Both the position numbers and the translations under genes were made by a program. Positions 47,331 through 59,474 of a DNA stretch of 64,000 nt are shown here, piece by piece. Position 1 is the first letter of the stretch. Each line of letters begins with the position of its first letter. The notes beneath the pieces were generated by a model. That model saw only the letters and a program-made list of their open reading frames with translations. It had not been told where the DNA came from and did no database searches. Origin of the DNA: Taudactylus pleione. Lineage: Eukaryota; Chordata; Amphibia; Anura; Myobatrachidae. Where the stretch lies: positions 50,924,001-50,988,000 of the forward strand of contig JAUIMM010000200.1 of NCBI GenBank assembly GCA_031769625.1. The letters run 5' to 3'.

Positions 47331-47340
47331 GTGTAAGTGT
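45790..47340 (+). repeat. 1.5-kb tandem duplication, unit 1
   Basis: Begins at a GGCATTTTG monomer and runs through a long TG tract, GGCTCTGTGCATG near 46,010, CTATATAAGC, anchor A near 46,298, TCGGTATAAGC, GGCCTTG, GGATTTG, TATTGGC, GTGTAGGC, GTCACTG and anchor D. At about 47,310-47,350 the sequence returns to the GGCATTTTG monomer and the series starts again. The GGCTCTGTGCATG state, against GGCTCCGTGCATG elsewhere, is shared only by these two units (near 46,010 and 47,560), as expected for a local event. Confidence 0.86.
46483..46541 (+). repeat. (TG)n tract, 59 bases
   Basis: Lies between GGATTTG and TATGTGTGTATGTAAG. The matching place in the tandem neighbour near 48,017 and in related copies near 55,213 and 60,368 has about 18-20 bases. 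The expansion therefore happened in this copy after duplication. Confidence 0.96.
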
Positions 47341-47415
47341 CTCTGTATAGGCATTTTGTGTGTGTAAGTGTCTCTGTATAAGCTTTGTGTGTGTGTAAGT
47401 GTCTCTGTATAGGCT

Positions 47416-47459
<44 letters not shown>

Positions 47460-48510
47460 GTGTCTGTATAAGCTTTGTGTGTGTGTGTAAGTGTCTCTGT
47501 ATAGGCTTTGTGTGTAAGTGTCTCTGTATAGGCTTTGTGTGTAAGTGTCTCTGTATAGGCTCTGTGCATGTGTGTAAGTGTCTCTGTATAGGCTTTGTAT
47601 GTGTGTGTATGTGTCTCTGTATAGGCTTTGTGTGTAAGTGTCTCTATATAAGCTTAGTGCGTGTATGTCTCTGTATAGGCTGTGTGTGTGTGTGTGTGTA
47701 AGTGTCTCTGTATAGGCTTTGTGCGTGTCTCTGTATAGGCTTTGTGTGTGTGTGTAAGTGGCTCTGTATAGGCTTTGTGTGTGTAAGTGTCTCTGTATAG
47801 GCTTTGTGTGTAAGTGTCTCTGTGTCTCTGCATAAGCTTTGTGTTTATATGTAAGTGTCTCTTTATAGGCTTTGTGTGTGTGTAAGTGTCTCTGTATAGG
47901 CTTTGTGTGTAAGTGTCTCGGTATAAGCTTTGTGTGTGTGTGTAAGTCTCTGTATAGGCTTTGTGTGTGTGTGTAAGTGTCTCTGTATAGGCCTTGTGTG
48001 TGTCTCTGTATAGGATTTGTGTGTGTGTGTGTGTGTATGTGTGTATGTAAGTGTCTCTGTATTGGCTTTATGTGTGTGTGTGTAAGTGTCTCTGTATAGG
48101 CTTTGTGTGTAAGTGTCTCTGTATAGGCTTTGTGTGCAAGTGTCTCTGTATAGGCTTTGTGTGCGTGTATGTGTGTGTGTGTAAGTGTCTCTGTATAGGC
48201 TTTGTGTGTAAGTGTCTCTGTATAAGCTTAGTGTGCGTGAGTGTAAGTGTCTCTGTGTAGGCTTTGTGTGTGTGTGTGTGTAAGTGTCTCTGTATAGGCT
48301 TTCTGTGTAAGTGTCTCTGTATAGGCTTTGTGTGTAAGTGTTTCTGTATAGGCTTTGTATGTGTGTGTAAGTGTCTCTGTATAAGCTTTGTGTGTGTAAG
48401 TGTCACTGTATAGGCTTTGTGTGTAAGTGTCTCTGCATAAGCTTTGTGTGTGTATGTGTAAGTGTCTCTGTATAGGCTTTGTGTTTGTGTAAGTGTCTCT
48501 GTATAGGCTT

Positions 48511-48542
<32 letters not shown>

Positions 48543-48870
48543 AGTGTCTATGTATAAGCTTTGTGTGTGTGTGTGGTGTGTAAGTGTCTCTGTATAGGCT
48601 TTGTGTGTGTGTCTCTGTATATGCTTTGTGTGTGTGTAAGTGTCTCTGTATAAGCTTTGTGTGTGTGTGTAAGTGTCTCTGTATAGGCTTCGTGTGTGTG
48701 TGTGTGTGTGTGTGTAAGTGTCTGTATAAGCTTTGTGTGTGTGTGTTAGTGTCTCTGTATAGGCTTTGTGTGTAAGTGTCTCTGTATAGGCTTCCTGTGT
48801 GTGTGTAAGTGTCTCTGTATAGGCTTTGTATGTGTGTGTAAGTGTCTCTGTATAGGCATTGTGTGTAAGT
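47340..48870 (+). repeat. 1.5-kb tandem duplication, unit 2
   Basis: Second unit of the direct tandem beginning at 45,790, with period about 1.52-1.55 kb. The TG tract after GGATTTG is short here, near 48,017, against 59 bases in unit 1. The unit ends in GGCTTCCTG and GGCATTGTG monomers near 48,790-48,860, where the order matches 61.19-61.27 kb rather than unit 1. Confidence 0.85.
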
Positions 48871-49975
48871 GTCTCTATATAAGCTTTGAGTGTGTATGTC
48901 TCTGTATAGGCTGTGTGTGTGTGTAAGTGTCTCTGTATAGGCTTTGTGTGTGTCTCTGTATAGGCTTTGTGTGTGTGTAAGTGGCTCTGTATAGGTTTTG
49001 TGTGTGTAAGTGTCTCTGTATAGGCTTTGTGTGTAAGTGTCTCTGTGTCTCTGCATAAGCTTTGTGTTTATGTGTAAGTGTCTCTTTTTAGGCTTTGTGT
49101 GTGTGTAAGTCTCTCTCTAGGCTTTGTGTGTGTGTGTAAGTGTCTCTGTATAGGCTTTGTGTGTAAGTGTCTCTGTATAGGCTTTGTGTGTGTGTATGTG
49201 TGTATGTAAGTGTCTCTGTATAGGCTTTATGTGTGTGTGTGTAAGTGTCTCTGTATAGGCTTTGTGTGTAAGTGTCTCTGTATAAGCTGTGTGTGTGTCA
49301 GTGTCTCTGCAAAAGCTTTGTGTGTGTGTGTATGTGTGTGTCTCTGTATAGGCTTTGTGTGTGTATGTGTCTCTGTATAAGCTTTGTGTGTGTGTAAGTC
49401 TCTGTACAGGTTTTGTGTGTGTGTGTAAGTGTCTCTTTTTAGGCTTTGTGTGTGTGTAAGTCTCTCTATAGGCTTTGTGTGTGTGTGTAAGTGTCTCTGT
49501 ATAGGCTTAGTGTGTGTCTCTGTATAGGCTTTGTGTGTGTGTATGTGTGTATGTAAGTGTCTCTGTATAGGCTTTATGTGTGTGTGTGTGTGTGTGTGTG
49601 TCTCTGTATAGGCTTTGTGTGTAAGTGTCTCTGTATAGGCTTTGTGTGTGTAAGTGTCTCTGCATAGGCTTTGTGTGCAAGAGTCTCTGCATAAGCTTTG
49701 ATTGTGTATGTGGAAGTGTCTCTGTATAGGCTTTGTGTGTGTGTGTGTAAGTGTCTCTGTATAAGCTCTGTGTGTGTGTAAGTGTCTCTGTATAGGCTTT
49801 GTGTGTGTCTCTCTGTATAAGCTTTGTGTGTTTAAGTGTCTCTGTATAGGCTTTGTGTGTGTGAATGTCTCTCTAAAGGCTTTTATGCAAGTGTCTCTGT
49901 ATAGGCTTTGTGTGTGTAAGTGTCTCTGTATAGGCTTTGTGAGTGTGTGTGTGTAAGTGTCTCTGTATAGGCTTT
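48870..49975 (+). repeat. Satellite stretch with two TCTTTTTAGG blocks
   Basis: Contains CTATATAAGC near 48,875, anchor A near 49,055, TCTTTTTAGG near 49,083 and again near 49,435, an unusual TCTGCAAAAGC monomer near 49,306 (shared with 56,450 and 61,665), anchor C near 49,690 and B1 near 49,863. The second TCTTTTTAGG lies about 350 bases after the first without an intervening anchor A, indicating a local partial duplication. No gene is present. Confidence 0.8.
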
Positions 49976-50797
49976 GTGTGTAAGTGTCTCTGTATAGGCT
50001 TTGTGTGTAAGTGTTTCTGAATAGGCTTTGTATGTGTGTGTAAGTGTCTCTGTATAAGCTTTGTGTGTGTGTAAGTGTGTCTGTATAGGCTTTGTGTGTA
50101 AGTGTCTCTGCATAAGCTTTGTGTGTGTATGTGTAAGTGTCTCTGTATAGGCTTTGTTTGTGTGTAAGTGTCTCTGTATAGGCTTTGTGTGTGTGTGTAA
50201 GTGTCAATGTATAAGCTTTGTGTGTGTGTGTGTGTGGTGTGTAAGTGTCTCTGTATACGCTTTGTGTGTGTGTCTCTGTATAGGCTTTGTGTGTGCGTGT
50301 AAGTGTCTCTGTATAAGCTTTGTGTGTGTGTAAGTGTCTCTGTATAGGCTTTGTGTGTGTGTGTCTCTGTATAAGCTTTGTTTGTATAAGTGTCTCTGTA
50401 TAGGCTTTGTGTGTGTGAATGTCTCTCTAAAGGCTTTGTATGTAAGTGTCTCTGTATAGGCTTTGTGTGCGTGTATGTGTGTGTGTTTAAGTGTCTCTGT
50501 ATAGGCTTTGTGTTTAAGTGTCTCTGTATAAGCTTAGTGTGCGTGAGTGTAAGTGTCTCTGTATAGGCTTTGTGTGTGTGTGTTTGTGTGTGTGTGTAAG
50601 TGTCTCTGTATAGGCTTTGTGTGTAAGTGTTTCTGTATAGGCTTTGTATGTGTGTGTAAGTGTCTCTGTATAAGCTTTGTGTATGTAAGTATCTCTGTAT
50701 AGGCTTTGTGTGTAAGTGTCTCTGCATAAGCTTTGTCTGTGTATGTGTAAGTGTCTCTGTATAGGCTTTGTGTGTGTGTAAGTGTCTCTGTATAGGC

Positions 50798-50846
<49 letters not shown>

Positions 50847-50990
50847 GTCTATGTATAAGCTTTGTGTGTGTGTGGTGTGTAAGTGTCTCTGTATAGGCTT
50901 TGTGTGTGTGTCTCTGTATAGACTTTGTGTGTGTGTGTAAGTGTCTCTGTATAAGCTTTGTGTGTGTGTAAGTGTCTCTGAATAGGCTTC

Positions 50991-51021
<31 letters not shown>

Positions 51022-52230
51022 TGTGTGTAAGTGTATGTCTAAGCTTTGTGTGTGTGTGTAAGAATCTGTGTATAGGCTTTTTGTGTAAGTGTCTCTGTAT
51101 AGGCTTTGTGTGTGTAAGTGTCTCTGTATAGGCTTCGTGTGTGTATGTAAGTGTCTCTGTATAGGCTTTGTATGTGTGTATAAGTGTCTCTGTATAGGCT
51201 TTGTGTGTAAGTGTCTCTATATAAGCTTTGTGTGTGTATGTCTCTGTATAGGCTGTGTGTGTGTGTGTGTAAGTGTCTCTGTATAGGCTTTGTGTGTGTC
51301 TCTGTATAGGCTTTGTGTGTGTGTGTGTGTGTGTGTGTAAGTGGCTCTGTATAGGCTTTGTGTGTGTAAGTGTCTCTGTATAGGCTTTGTGTGTAAGTGT
51401 CTCTGTGTCTCTGCATAAGCTTTGTGTTTATATGTAAGTGTCTCTTTATAGGCTTTGTGTGTGTGTAAGTGTCTCTGTATAGGCTTTGTGTGTAAGTGTC
51501 TCGGTATAAGCTTTGTGTGTGTGTAAGTCTCTGTATAGGCTTTATGTGTGTGTGTAAGTGTCTCTGTATAGGCCTTGTGTGTGTCGCTGTATAGGCTTTG
51601 TGTGTGTGTATGTGTGTATGTAAGTGTCTCTGTATTGTCTTTATCTGTGTGTGTGAAAGTGTCTCTGTATAGGCTTTGTGTGTAAGTGTCTCTGTATAAG
51701 CTGTGTGTGTGTAAGTGTCTCTGCATAAGCTTTGTGTGTGTGTGTGTATGTGAGTGTCTCAGTATAGGCTTTGTGTGTGTACGTGTCTCTGTATAAGCTT
51801 TGTGTGTGTGTAAGTCTCTGTATAGGTTTTGTGTGTGTGTGTAAGTGTCTCTGTATAGGCTTTGTGTGTGTCACTGTATAGGCTTTGTGTGTAAGTGTCT
51901 CTGTATAGGCTTTGTGTGTAAGTGTCTCTGTATAGGCTTTGTGTGTGTAAGTGTCTCTGCATAGGCTTTGTGTGCAAGAGTCTCTGCATAAGCTTTGATT
52001 GTGTATGTGGAAGTGTCTCTGTATAGGCTTTGTGTGTGTGTAAGTGTCTCTGTATAAGCTTTGTGTGTGTGTGTGTATGTGAGTGTCTCAGTATAGGCTT
52101 TGTGTGTGTACGTGTCTCTGTATAAGCTTTGTGTGTGTGTAAGTCTCTGTATAGGTTTTGTGTGTGTGTGTAAGTGTCTCTGTATAGGCTTTGTGTGTGT
52201 CTCTGTATAGGCTTTGTGTGTAAGTGTCTC
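49975..52230 (+). repeat. 2.25-kb tandem duplication, unit 1
   Basis: Followed directly by a second copy at an offset of about 2,240-2,253. Shared private variants include GTGTGTCTGTATAGG near 50,076 and 52,316, GTCAATGTATAAGC near 50,203 and 52,441, TGTATAGACTTTG near 50,920 and 53,163, TAAGAATCTGTG near 51,060 and 53,301, GTCGCTG near 51,583 and 53,833, and TATTGTCTTTATC near 51,631 and 53,882. Private to this unit: TGTATGTCTAAGC near 51,032 and TCTGAATAGGCTTCG near 50,978. Confidence 0.88.
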
Positions 52231-53035
52231 TGTATAGGCTTTGTGTGTAAGTGTTTCTGAATAGGCTTTGTATGTGTGTCTAAGTGTCTCTGTATAAGCT
52301 TTGTGTGTGTGTAAGTGTGTCTGTATAGGCTTTGTGTGTAAGTGTCTCTGCATAAGCTTTGTGTGTGTATGTGTAAGTGTCTCTGTATAGGCTTTGTTTG
52401 TGTGTAAGTGTCTCTGTATAGGCTTTGTGTGTGTGTGTAAGTGTCAATGTATAAGCTTTGTGTGTGTGTGTGTGTGGTGTGTAAGTGTCTCTGTATACGC
52501 TTTGTGTGTGTGTCTCTGAATAGGCTTTGTGTGTGCGTGTAAGTGTCTCTGTATAAGCTTTGTGTGTGTGTAAGTGTCTCTGTATAGGCTTTGTGTGTGT
52601 GTGTCTCTGTATAAGCTTTGTTTGTATAAGTGTCTCTGTATAGGCTTTGTGTGTGTGAATGTCCCTCTAAAGGCTTTGTATGTAAGTGTCTCTGTATAGG
52701 CTTTGTGTGCATGTATGTGTGTGTGTTTAAGTGTCTCTGTATAGGCTTTGTGTTTAAGTGTCTCTGTATAAGCTTAGTGTGCGTGAGTGTAAGTGTCTCT
52801 GTATAGGCTTTGTGTGTGTGTGTTTGTGTGTGTGTAAGTGTCTCTGTATAGGCTTTGTGTGTAAGTGTTTCTGTATAGGCTTTGTATGTGTGTGTAAGTG
52901 TCTCTGTATAAGCTTTGTGTATGTAAGTATCTCTGTATAGGCTTTGTGTGTAAGTGTCTCTGCATAAGCTTTGTCTGTGTATGTGTAAGTGTCTCTGTAT
53001 AGGCTTTGTGTGTGTGTAAGTGTCTCTGTATAGGC

Positions 53036-53092
<57 letters not shown>

Positions 53093-53553
53093 GTCTATGT
53101 ATAAGCTTTGTGTGTGTGTGGTGTGTAAGTGTCTCTGTATAGGCTTTGTGTGTGTGTCTCTGTATAGACTTTGTGTGTGTGTAAGTGTCTCTGTATAAGC
53201 TTTGTGTGTGTGTAAGTGTCTCTGTATAGGCTTCGTGTGTGTGTGTGTGTGTGTGTGTGTTTGTGTGTGTAAGTGTCTGTATAAGCTTTGTGTGTGTGTG
53301 TAAGAATCTGTGTATAGGCTTTTTGTGTAAGTGTCTCTGTATAGGCTTTGTGTGTGTAAGTGTCTCTGTATAGGCTTCGTGTGTGTGTGTAAGTGTCTCT
53401 GTATAGGCTTTGTATGTGTGTATAAGTGTCTCTGTATAGGCTTTGTGTGTAAGTGTCTCTATATAAGCTTTGTGTGTGTATGTCTCTGTATAGGCTGTGT
53501 GTGTGTGTGTGTAAGTGTCTCTGTATAGGCTTTGTGTGTGTCTCTGTATAGGC

Positions 53554-53588
<35 letters not shown>

Positions 53589-54490
53589 GTGGCTCTGTAT
53601 AGGCTTTGTGTGTGTAAGTGTCTCTGTATAGGCTTTGTGTGTAAGTGTCTCTGTGTCTCTGCATAAGCTTTGTGTTTATATGTAAGTGTCTCTTTATAGG
53701 CTTTGTGTGTGTGTAAGTGTCTCTGTATAGGCTTTGTGTGTAAGTGTCTCGGTATAAGCTTTGTGTGTGTGTGTAAGTCTCTGTATAGGCTTTGTGTGTG
53801 TGTGTAAGTGTCTCTGTATAGGCCTTGTGTGTGTCGCTGTATAGGCTTTGTGTGTGTGTATGTGTGTATGTAAGTGTCTCTGTATTGTCTTTATCTGTGT
53901 GTGTGTAAGTGTCTCTGTATAGGCTTTGTGTGTAAGTGTCTCTGTATAAGCTGTGTGTGTGTAAGTGTCTCTGCATAAGCTTTGTGTGTGTGTGTGTATG
54001 TGAGTGTCTCAGTATAGGCTTTGTGTGTGTACGTGTCTCTGTATAAGCTTTGTGTGTGTGTAAGTCTCTGTATAGGTTTTGTGTGTGTGTGTAAGTGTCT
54101 CTGTATAGGCTTTGTGTGTGTCACTGTATAGGCTTTGTGTGTAAGTGTCTCTGTATAGGCTTTGTGTGTAAGTGTCTCTGTATAGGCTTTGTGTGTGTAA
54201 GTGTCTCTGCATAGGCTTTGTGTGCAAGAGTCTCTGCATAAGCTTTGATTGTGTATGTGGAAGTGTCTCTGTATAGGCTTTGTGTGTGTGTGTAAGTGTC
54301 TCTGTATAAGCTTTGTGTGTGTGTGTATGTGAGTGTCTCAGTATAGGCTTTGTGTGTGTATGTGTCTCTGTATAAGCTTTGTGTGTGTGTAAGTCTCTGT
54401 ATAGGTTTTGTGTGTGTGTGTAAGTGTCTATGTATAGGCTTTGTGTGTGTCTCTGTATAGGCTTTGTGTGTAAGTGTCTCTGTATAGGCT
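52230..54490 (+). repeat. 2.25-kb tandem duplication, unit 2
   Basis: Second unit of the tandem. It repeats the GTTTCTGAATAGG start near 52,251 and the 2.25-kb series up to about 54,490, where it moves into TCTCTGCATAGG and another anchor C. Near its end it carries a nested direct repeat of about 330 bases: the TGAGTGTCTCAG and TAAGTCTCTG block near 54,001 recurs near 54,331. The same nested repeat lies in unit 1 (near 51,747 and 52,077), so it predates the 2.25-kb duplication. Private variants include GTCCCTCTAAAGG near 52,660 and a longer TG tract at 53,039-53,088. Confidence 0.88.
53039..53088 (+). repeat. (TG)n tract, 50 bases
   Basis: Lies just upstream of TAAATGTCTATGTATAAGC (anchor D). 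The matching tract in the other tandem unit near 50,810 is shorter, at about 40 bases. This is a third preferred expansion position within the higher-order repeat. Confidence 0.95.
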
Positions 54491-54862
54491 TTGTGTGTGT
54501 AAGTGTCTCTGCATAGGCTTTGTGTGCAAGAGTCTCTGCATAAGCTTTGATTGTGTATGTGTAAGTGTCTCTGTATAGGCTTTGTGTGTGTGTGTAAGTG
54601 TCTCTGTATAAGCTTTGTGTGTGTGTAAGTGTCTCTGTATAGGCTTTGTGTGTGTGTCTCTGTATAAGCTTTGTGTGTGTAAGTGTCTCTGTATAGGCTT
54701 TGTGTGTGTGAATGTCTCTCTAAAGGCTTTTATGTAAGTGTCTCTGTATAGGCTTTGTGTTTGTGTATGTGTGTGTGTGTAAGTGTCTTTGTATAGGCTT
54801 TGTGTGTAAGTGTCTCTGTATAAGCTTAGTGTGCGTGTGTGTAAGTGTCTCTGTATAGGCTT

Positions 54863-54895
<33 letters not shown>

Positions 54896-55021
54896 GTATC
54901 TCTGTAAAGGCTTTGTGTGTAAGTGTCTCTGCATAAGCTTTGTGTATGTATGTGTAAGTGTCTCTGTATAGGCTTTGTTTGTGTGTAAGTGTCTCTGTAT
55001 AGGCTTTGTGTGTGTGTAAAT
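54490..55021 (+). repeat. Linking satellite stretch ending at a half anchor A
   Basis: Holds anchor C near 54,535, B1 near 54,710, TCTTTGTATAGG near 54,786, and a TTTATG(TG)n tract followed by TAAGTATCTCTGTAAAGG near 54,895. It then jumps to TAAATGTCTCTGCATAAGC near 55,018, which lacks the doubled TCTCTG of a normal anchor A. The order is that of the 1.05-kb block up to about 54,990 and that of anchor A after 55,018, so this is an illegitimate join between two block types. Confidence 0.78.
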
Positions 55022-55708
55022 GTCTCTGCATAAGCTTTGTGTTTATATGTAAGTGTCTCTTTATAGGCTTTGTGTGTGTGTAAGTGTCTCTGTATAGGCT
55101 TTGTGTGTAAATGTCTCGGTATAAGCTTTGTGTGTGTGTGTAAGTCTCTGTATAGGCTTTGTGTGTGTGTGTAAGTGTCTCTGTATAGGCCTTGTGTGTG
55201 TCTCTGTATAGGATTTGTGTGTGTGTGTGTGTGTATGTGTGTATGTAAGTGTCTCTGTATTGGCTTTATGTGTGTGTGTGTAAGTGTCTCTGTATAGGCT
55301 TTGTGTGTAAGTGTCTCTGTATAGGCTTTGTGTGCAAGTGTCTCTGTATAGGCTTTGTGTGCGTGTATGTGTGTGTGTGTAAGTGTCTCTGTATAGGCTT
55401 TGTGTGTAAGTGTCTCTGTATAAGCTTAGTGTGCGTGAGTGTAAGTGTCTCTGTGTAGGCTTTGTGTGTGTGTGTGTGTAAGTGTCTCTGTATAGGCTTT
55501 CTGTGTAAGTGTCTCTGTATAGGCTTTGTGTGTAAGTGTTTCTGTATAGGCTTTGTATGTGTGTGTAAGTGTCTCTGTATAAGCTTTGTGTGTGTAAGTG
55601 TCACTGTATAGGCTTTGTGTGTAAGTGTCTCTGCATAAGCTTTGTGTGTGTATGTGTAAGTGTCTCTGTATAGGCTTTGTGTTTGTGTAAGTGTCTCTGT
55701 ATAGGCTT

Positions 55709-55740
<32 letters not shown>

Positions 55741-58005
55741 AGTGACTATGTATAAGCTTTGTGTGTGTGTGTGGTGTGTAAGTGTCTCTGTATAGGCTTT
55801 GTGTGTGTGTCTCTGTATATGCTTTGTGTGTGTGTGTAAGTGTCTCTGTATAGGCTTTTTGTGTGTGTAAGTGTCTCTGTATAAGCTTTGTGTGTGTGTG
55901 TAAGTGTCTCTGTATAGGCTTCGTGTGTGTGTGTGTGTGTGTGTGTGTAAGTGTCTGTATAAGCTTTGTGTGTGTGTGTGTTAGTGTCTCTGTATAGGCT
56001 TTGTGTGTAAGTGTCTCTGTATAGGCTTCCTGTGTGTGTGTAAGTGTCTCTGTATAGGCTTTGTATGTGTGTGTAAGTGTCTCTGTATAGGCTTTGTGTG
56101 TGTCTCTGTATAGGCTTTGTGTGTGTGTAAGTGGCTCTGTATAGGTTTTGTGTGTGTAAGTGTCTCTGTATAGGCTTTGTGTGTAAGTGTCTCTGTGTCT
56201 CTGCATAAGCTTTGTGTTTATGTGTAAGTGTCTCTTTTTAGGCTTTGTGTGTGTGTAAGTCTCTCTATAGGCTTTGTGTGTGTGTAAGTGTCTCTGTATA
56301 GGCTTTGTGTGTGTCTCTGTATAGGCTTTGTGTGTGTGTGTATGTGTGTATGTAAGTGTCTCTGTATAGGCTTTATGTGTGTGTGTGTAAGTGTCTCTGT
56401 ATAGGCTTTGTGTGTAAGTGTCTCTGTATAAGCTGTGTGTGTGTCAGTGTCTCTGCAAAAGCTTTGTGTGTGTGTGTATGTGTGTGTCTCTGTATAGGCT
56501 TTGTGTGTGTATGTGTCTCTGTATAAGCTTTGTGTGTGTGTAAGTCTCTGTACAGGTTTTGTGTGTGTGTGTAAGTGTCTCTGTATAGGCTTTGTGTGTG
56601 TCTCTGTATAGGCTTTGTGTGTAAGTGTCTCTGTATAGGCTTTGTGTGTGTAAGTGTCTCTGCATAGGCTTTGTGTGCAAGAGTCTCTGCATAAGCTTTG
56701 ATTGTGTATGTGGAAGTGTCTCTGTATAGGCTTTGTGTGTGTGTGTAAGTGTCTCTGTATAAGCTTTGTGTGTGTGTAAGTGTCTCTGTATAGGCTTTGT
56801 GTGTGTCTCTCTGTATAAGCTTTGTGTGTGTAAGTGTCTCTGTATAGGCTTTGTGTGTGTGAATGTCTCTCTAAAGGCTTTTATGCAAGTGTCTCTGTAT
56901 AGGCTTTGTGTGTGTAAGTGTCTCTGTATAGGCTTTGTGAGTGTGTGTGTGTGTAAGTGTCTCTGTATAGGCTTTGTGTGTAAGTGTCTCTGTATAGGCT
57001 TTGTGTGTAAGTGTTTCTGAATAGGCTTTGTATGTGTGTGTAAGTGTCTCTGTATAAGCTTTGTGTGTAAGTGTCTCTGCATAAGCTTTGTGTGTGTATG
57101 TGTAAGTGTCTCTGTATAGGCTTTGTTTGTGTGTAAGTGTCTCTGTATAGGCTTTGTGTGTGTGTGTAAGTGTCTATGTATAAGCTTTGTGTGTGTGTTT
57201 TGTGTGGTGAGTAAGTGTCTCTGTATACGCTTTGTGTGTGTGTCTCTGTATAGGCTTTGTGTGTGCGTGTAAGTGTCTCTGTATAAGCTTTGTGTGTGTG
57301 TAAGTGTCTCTGTATAGGCTTTGTGTGTGTGTGTCTCTGTATAAGCTTTGTTTGTATAAGTGTCTCTGTATAGGCTTTGTGTGCGTGTATGTGTGTGTGT
57401 TTAAGTGTCTCTGTATAGGCTTTGTGTTTAAGTGTCTCTGTATAAGCTTAGTGTGCGTGAGTGTAAGTGTCTCTGTATAGGCTTTGTGTGTGTGTGTTTG
57501 TGTGTGTGTGTAAGTGTCTCTGTATAGGCTTTGTGTGTAAGTGTTTTTGTATAGGCTTTGTATGTGTGTGTAAGTGTCTCTGTATAAGCTTTGTGTATGT
57601 AAGTATCTCTGTATAGGCTTTGTGTGTAAGTGTCTCTGCATAAGCTTTGTCTGTGTATGTGTAAGTGTCTCTGTATAGGCTTTGTGTGTGTGTAAGTGTC
57701 TCTGTATAGGCTTTGTGTGTGTGTGTGTGTGTGTGTAAATGTCTATGTATAAGCTTTGTGTGTGTGTGGTGTGTAAGTGTCTCTGTATAGGCTTTGTGTG
57801 TGTGTCTCTGTATAGACTTTGTGTGTGTGTGTAAGTGTCTCTGTATAAGCTTTGTGTGTGTGTAAGTGTCTCTGTATAGGCTTCGTGTGTGTGTGTGTGT
57901 GTGTGTGTGTTTGTGTGTGTAAGTGTCTGTATAAGCTTTGTGTGTGTGTGTAAGAGTCTGTGTATAGGCTTTTTGTGTAAGTGTCTCTGTATAGGCTTTG
58001 TGTGT
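55021..58005 (+). repeat. 3.0-kb duplicated segment, copy 1 (partner at 60.2-63.2 kb)
   Basis: Repeated in direct orientation with an offset of 5,153 bases at the left and about 5,210 at the right. The jump comes from a loss near 56,098 in this copy of about two monomers, including the CTATATAAGC variant. Both copies share a derived deletion: near 57,360 and 62,575 the B2 monomer is missing, and TTTGTATAAG is followed almost at once by TTTGTGTGCGTG. The related 50.4-kb region retains B2. Private change here: a broken anchor D, TGTTTTGTGTGGTGAG, near 57,195. Confidence 0.87.
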
Positions 58006-59418
58006 GTAAGTGTCTCTGCATAGGCTTTGTGTGCAAGAGTCTCTGCATAAGCTTTGATTGTGTATGTGGAAGTGTCTCTGTATATACTTTGTGTGTGTGT
58101 GTAAGTGTCTCTGTATAAGCTTTGTGTGTGTGTAAGTGTCTCTGTATAGGCTTTGAGTGTGTCTCTCTGTATAAGCTTTGTGTGTGTAAGTGTCTCTGTA
58201 TAGGCTTTGTGTGTGTGAATGTCTCTCTAAAGGCTTTTATGCAAGTGTCTCTGTATAGGCTTTGTGTTTGTAAGTGTCTCTGTATAGGCTTTGTGTGTAA
58301 GTGTCTCTGTATAAGCTTAGTGTGCGTGTGTGTAAGTGTCTCTGTATAGGCTTTGTGAGTGTGTGTGTGTAAGTGTCTCTGTATAGGCTTTGTGTGTAAG
58401 TGTCTCTGTATAGGCTTTGTGTGTAAGTGTTTCTGAATAGGCTTTGTATGTGTGTGTAAGTGTCTCTGTATAAGCTTTGTGTGTGTGTAAGTGTCTCTGT
58501 ATAGGCTTTGTGTGTAAGTGTCTCTGCATAAGCTTTGTGTGTGTATGTGTAAGTGTCTCTGTATAGGCTTTGTTTGTGTGTAAGTGTCTCTGTATAGGCT
58601 TTGTGTGTGTGTGTAAGTGTCTATGTATAAGCTTTGTGTGTGTGTGTGTGGTGTGTAAGTGTCTCTGTATACACTTTGTGTGTGTGTCTCTGTATAGGCT
58701 TTATGTGTGCGTGTAAGTGTCTCTGTATAAGCTTTGTGTGTGTGTAAGTGTCTCTGTATAGGCTTTGTGTGTGTGTGTCTCTGTATAAGCTTTGTGTGTG
58801 TAAGTGTCTCTGTATAGGCTTTGTGTGTGTGAATGTCTCTCTAAAGGCTTTGTATGTAAGTGTCTCTGTATAGGCTATATGTGCGTGTATGTGTGTGTGT
58901 TTAAGTGTCTCAGTATAGGCTTTGTGTGTGTACGTGTCTCTGTATAAGCTTTGTGTGTGTGTAAGTCTCTGTATAGGTTTTGTGTGTGTGTGTAAGTGTC
59001 TCTGTATAGGCTTTGTGTGTGTCTCTGTATAGGCTTTGTGTGTAAGTGTCTCTGTATAGGCTTTGTGTGTGTAAGTGTCTCTGCATAGGCTTTGTGTGCA
59101 AGAGTCTCTGCATAAGCTTTGATTGTGTATGTGGAAGTGTCTCTGTATAGGCTTTGTGTGTGTGTGTCAGTGTCTCTGTATAAGCTTTGTGTGTGTGTAA
59201 GTGTCTCTGTATAGGCTTTGTGTGTGTGTCTCTGTATAAGCTTTGTGTGTGTAAGTGTCTCTGTATAGGCTTTGTGTGTGTGAATGTCTCTCTAAAGGCT
59301 TTTATTTAAGTGTCTCTGTATAGGCTTTGTGTGTGTAAGTGTCTTTGTATAGGCTTTGTGTGTAAGTGTCTCTGTATAAGCTTAGTGTGCGTGTGTGTAA
59401 GTGTCTCTGTATAGGCTT

Positions 59419-59474
<56 letters not shown>

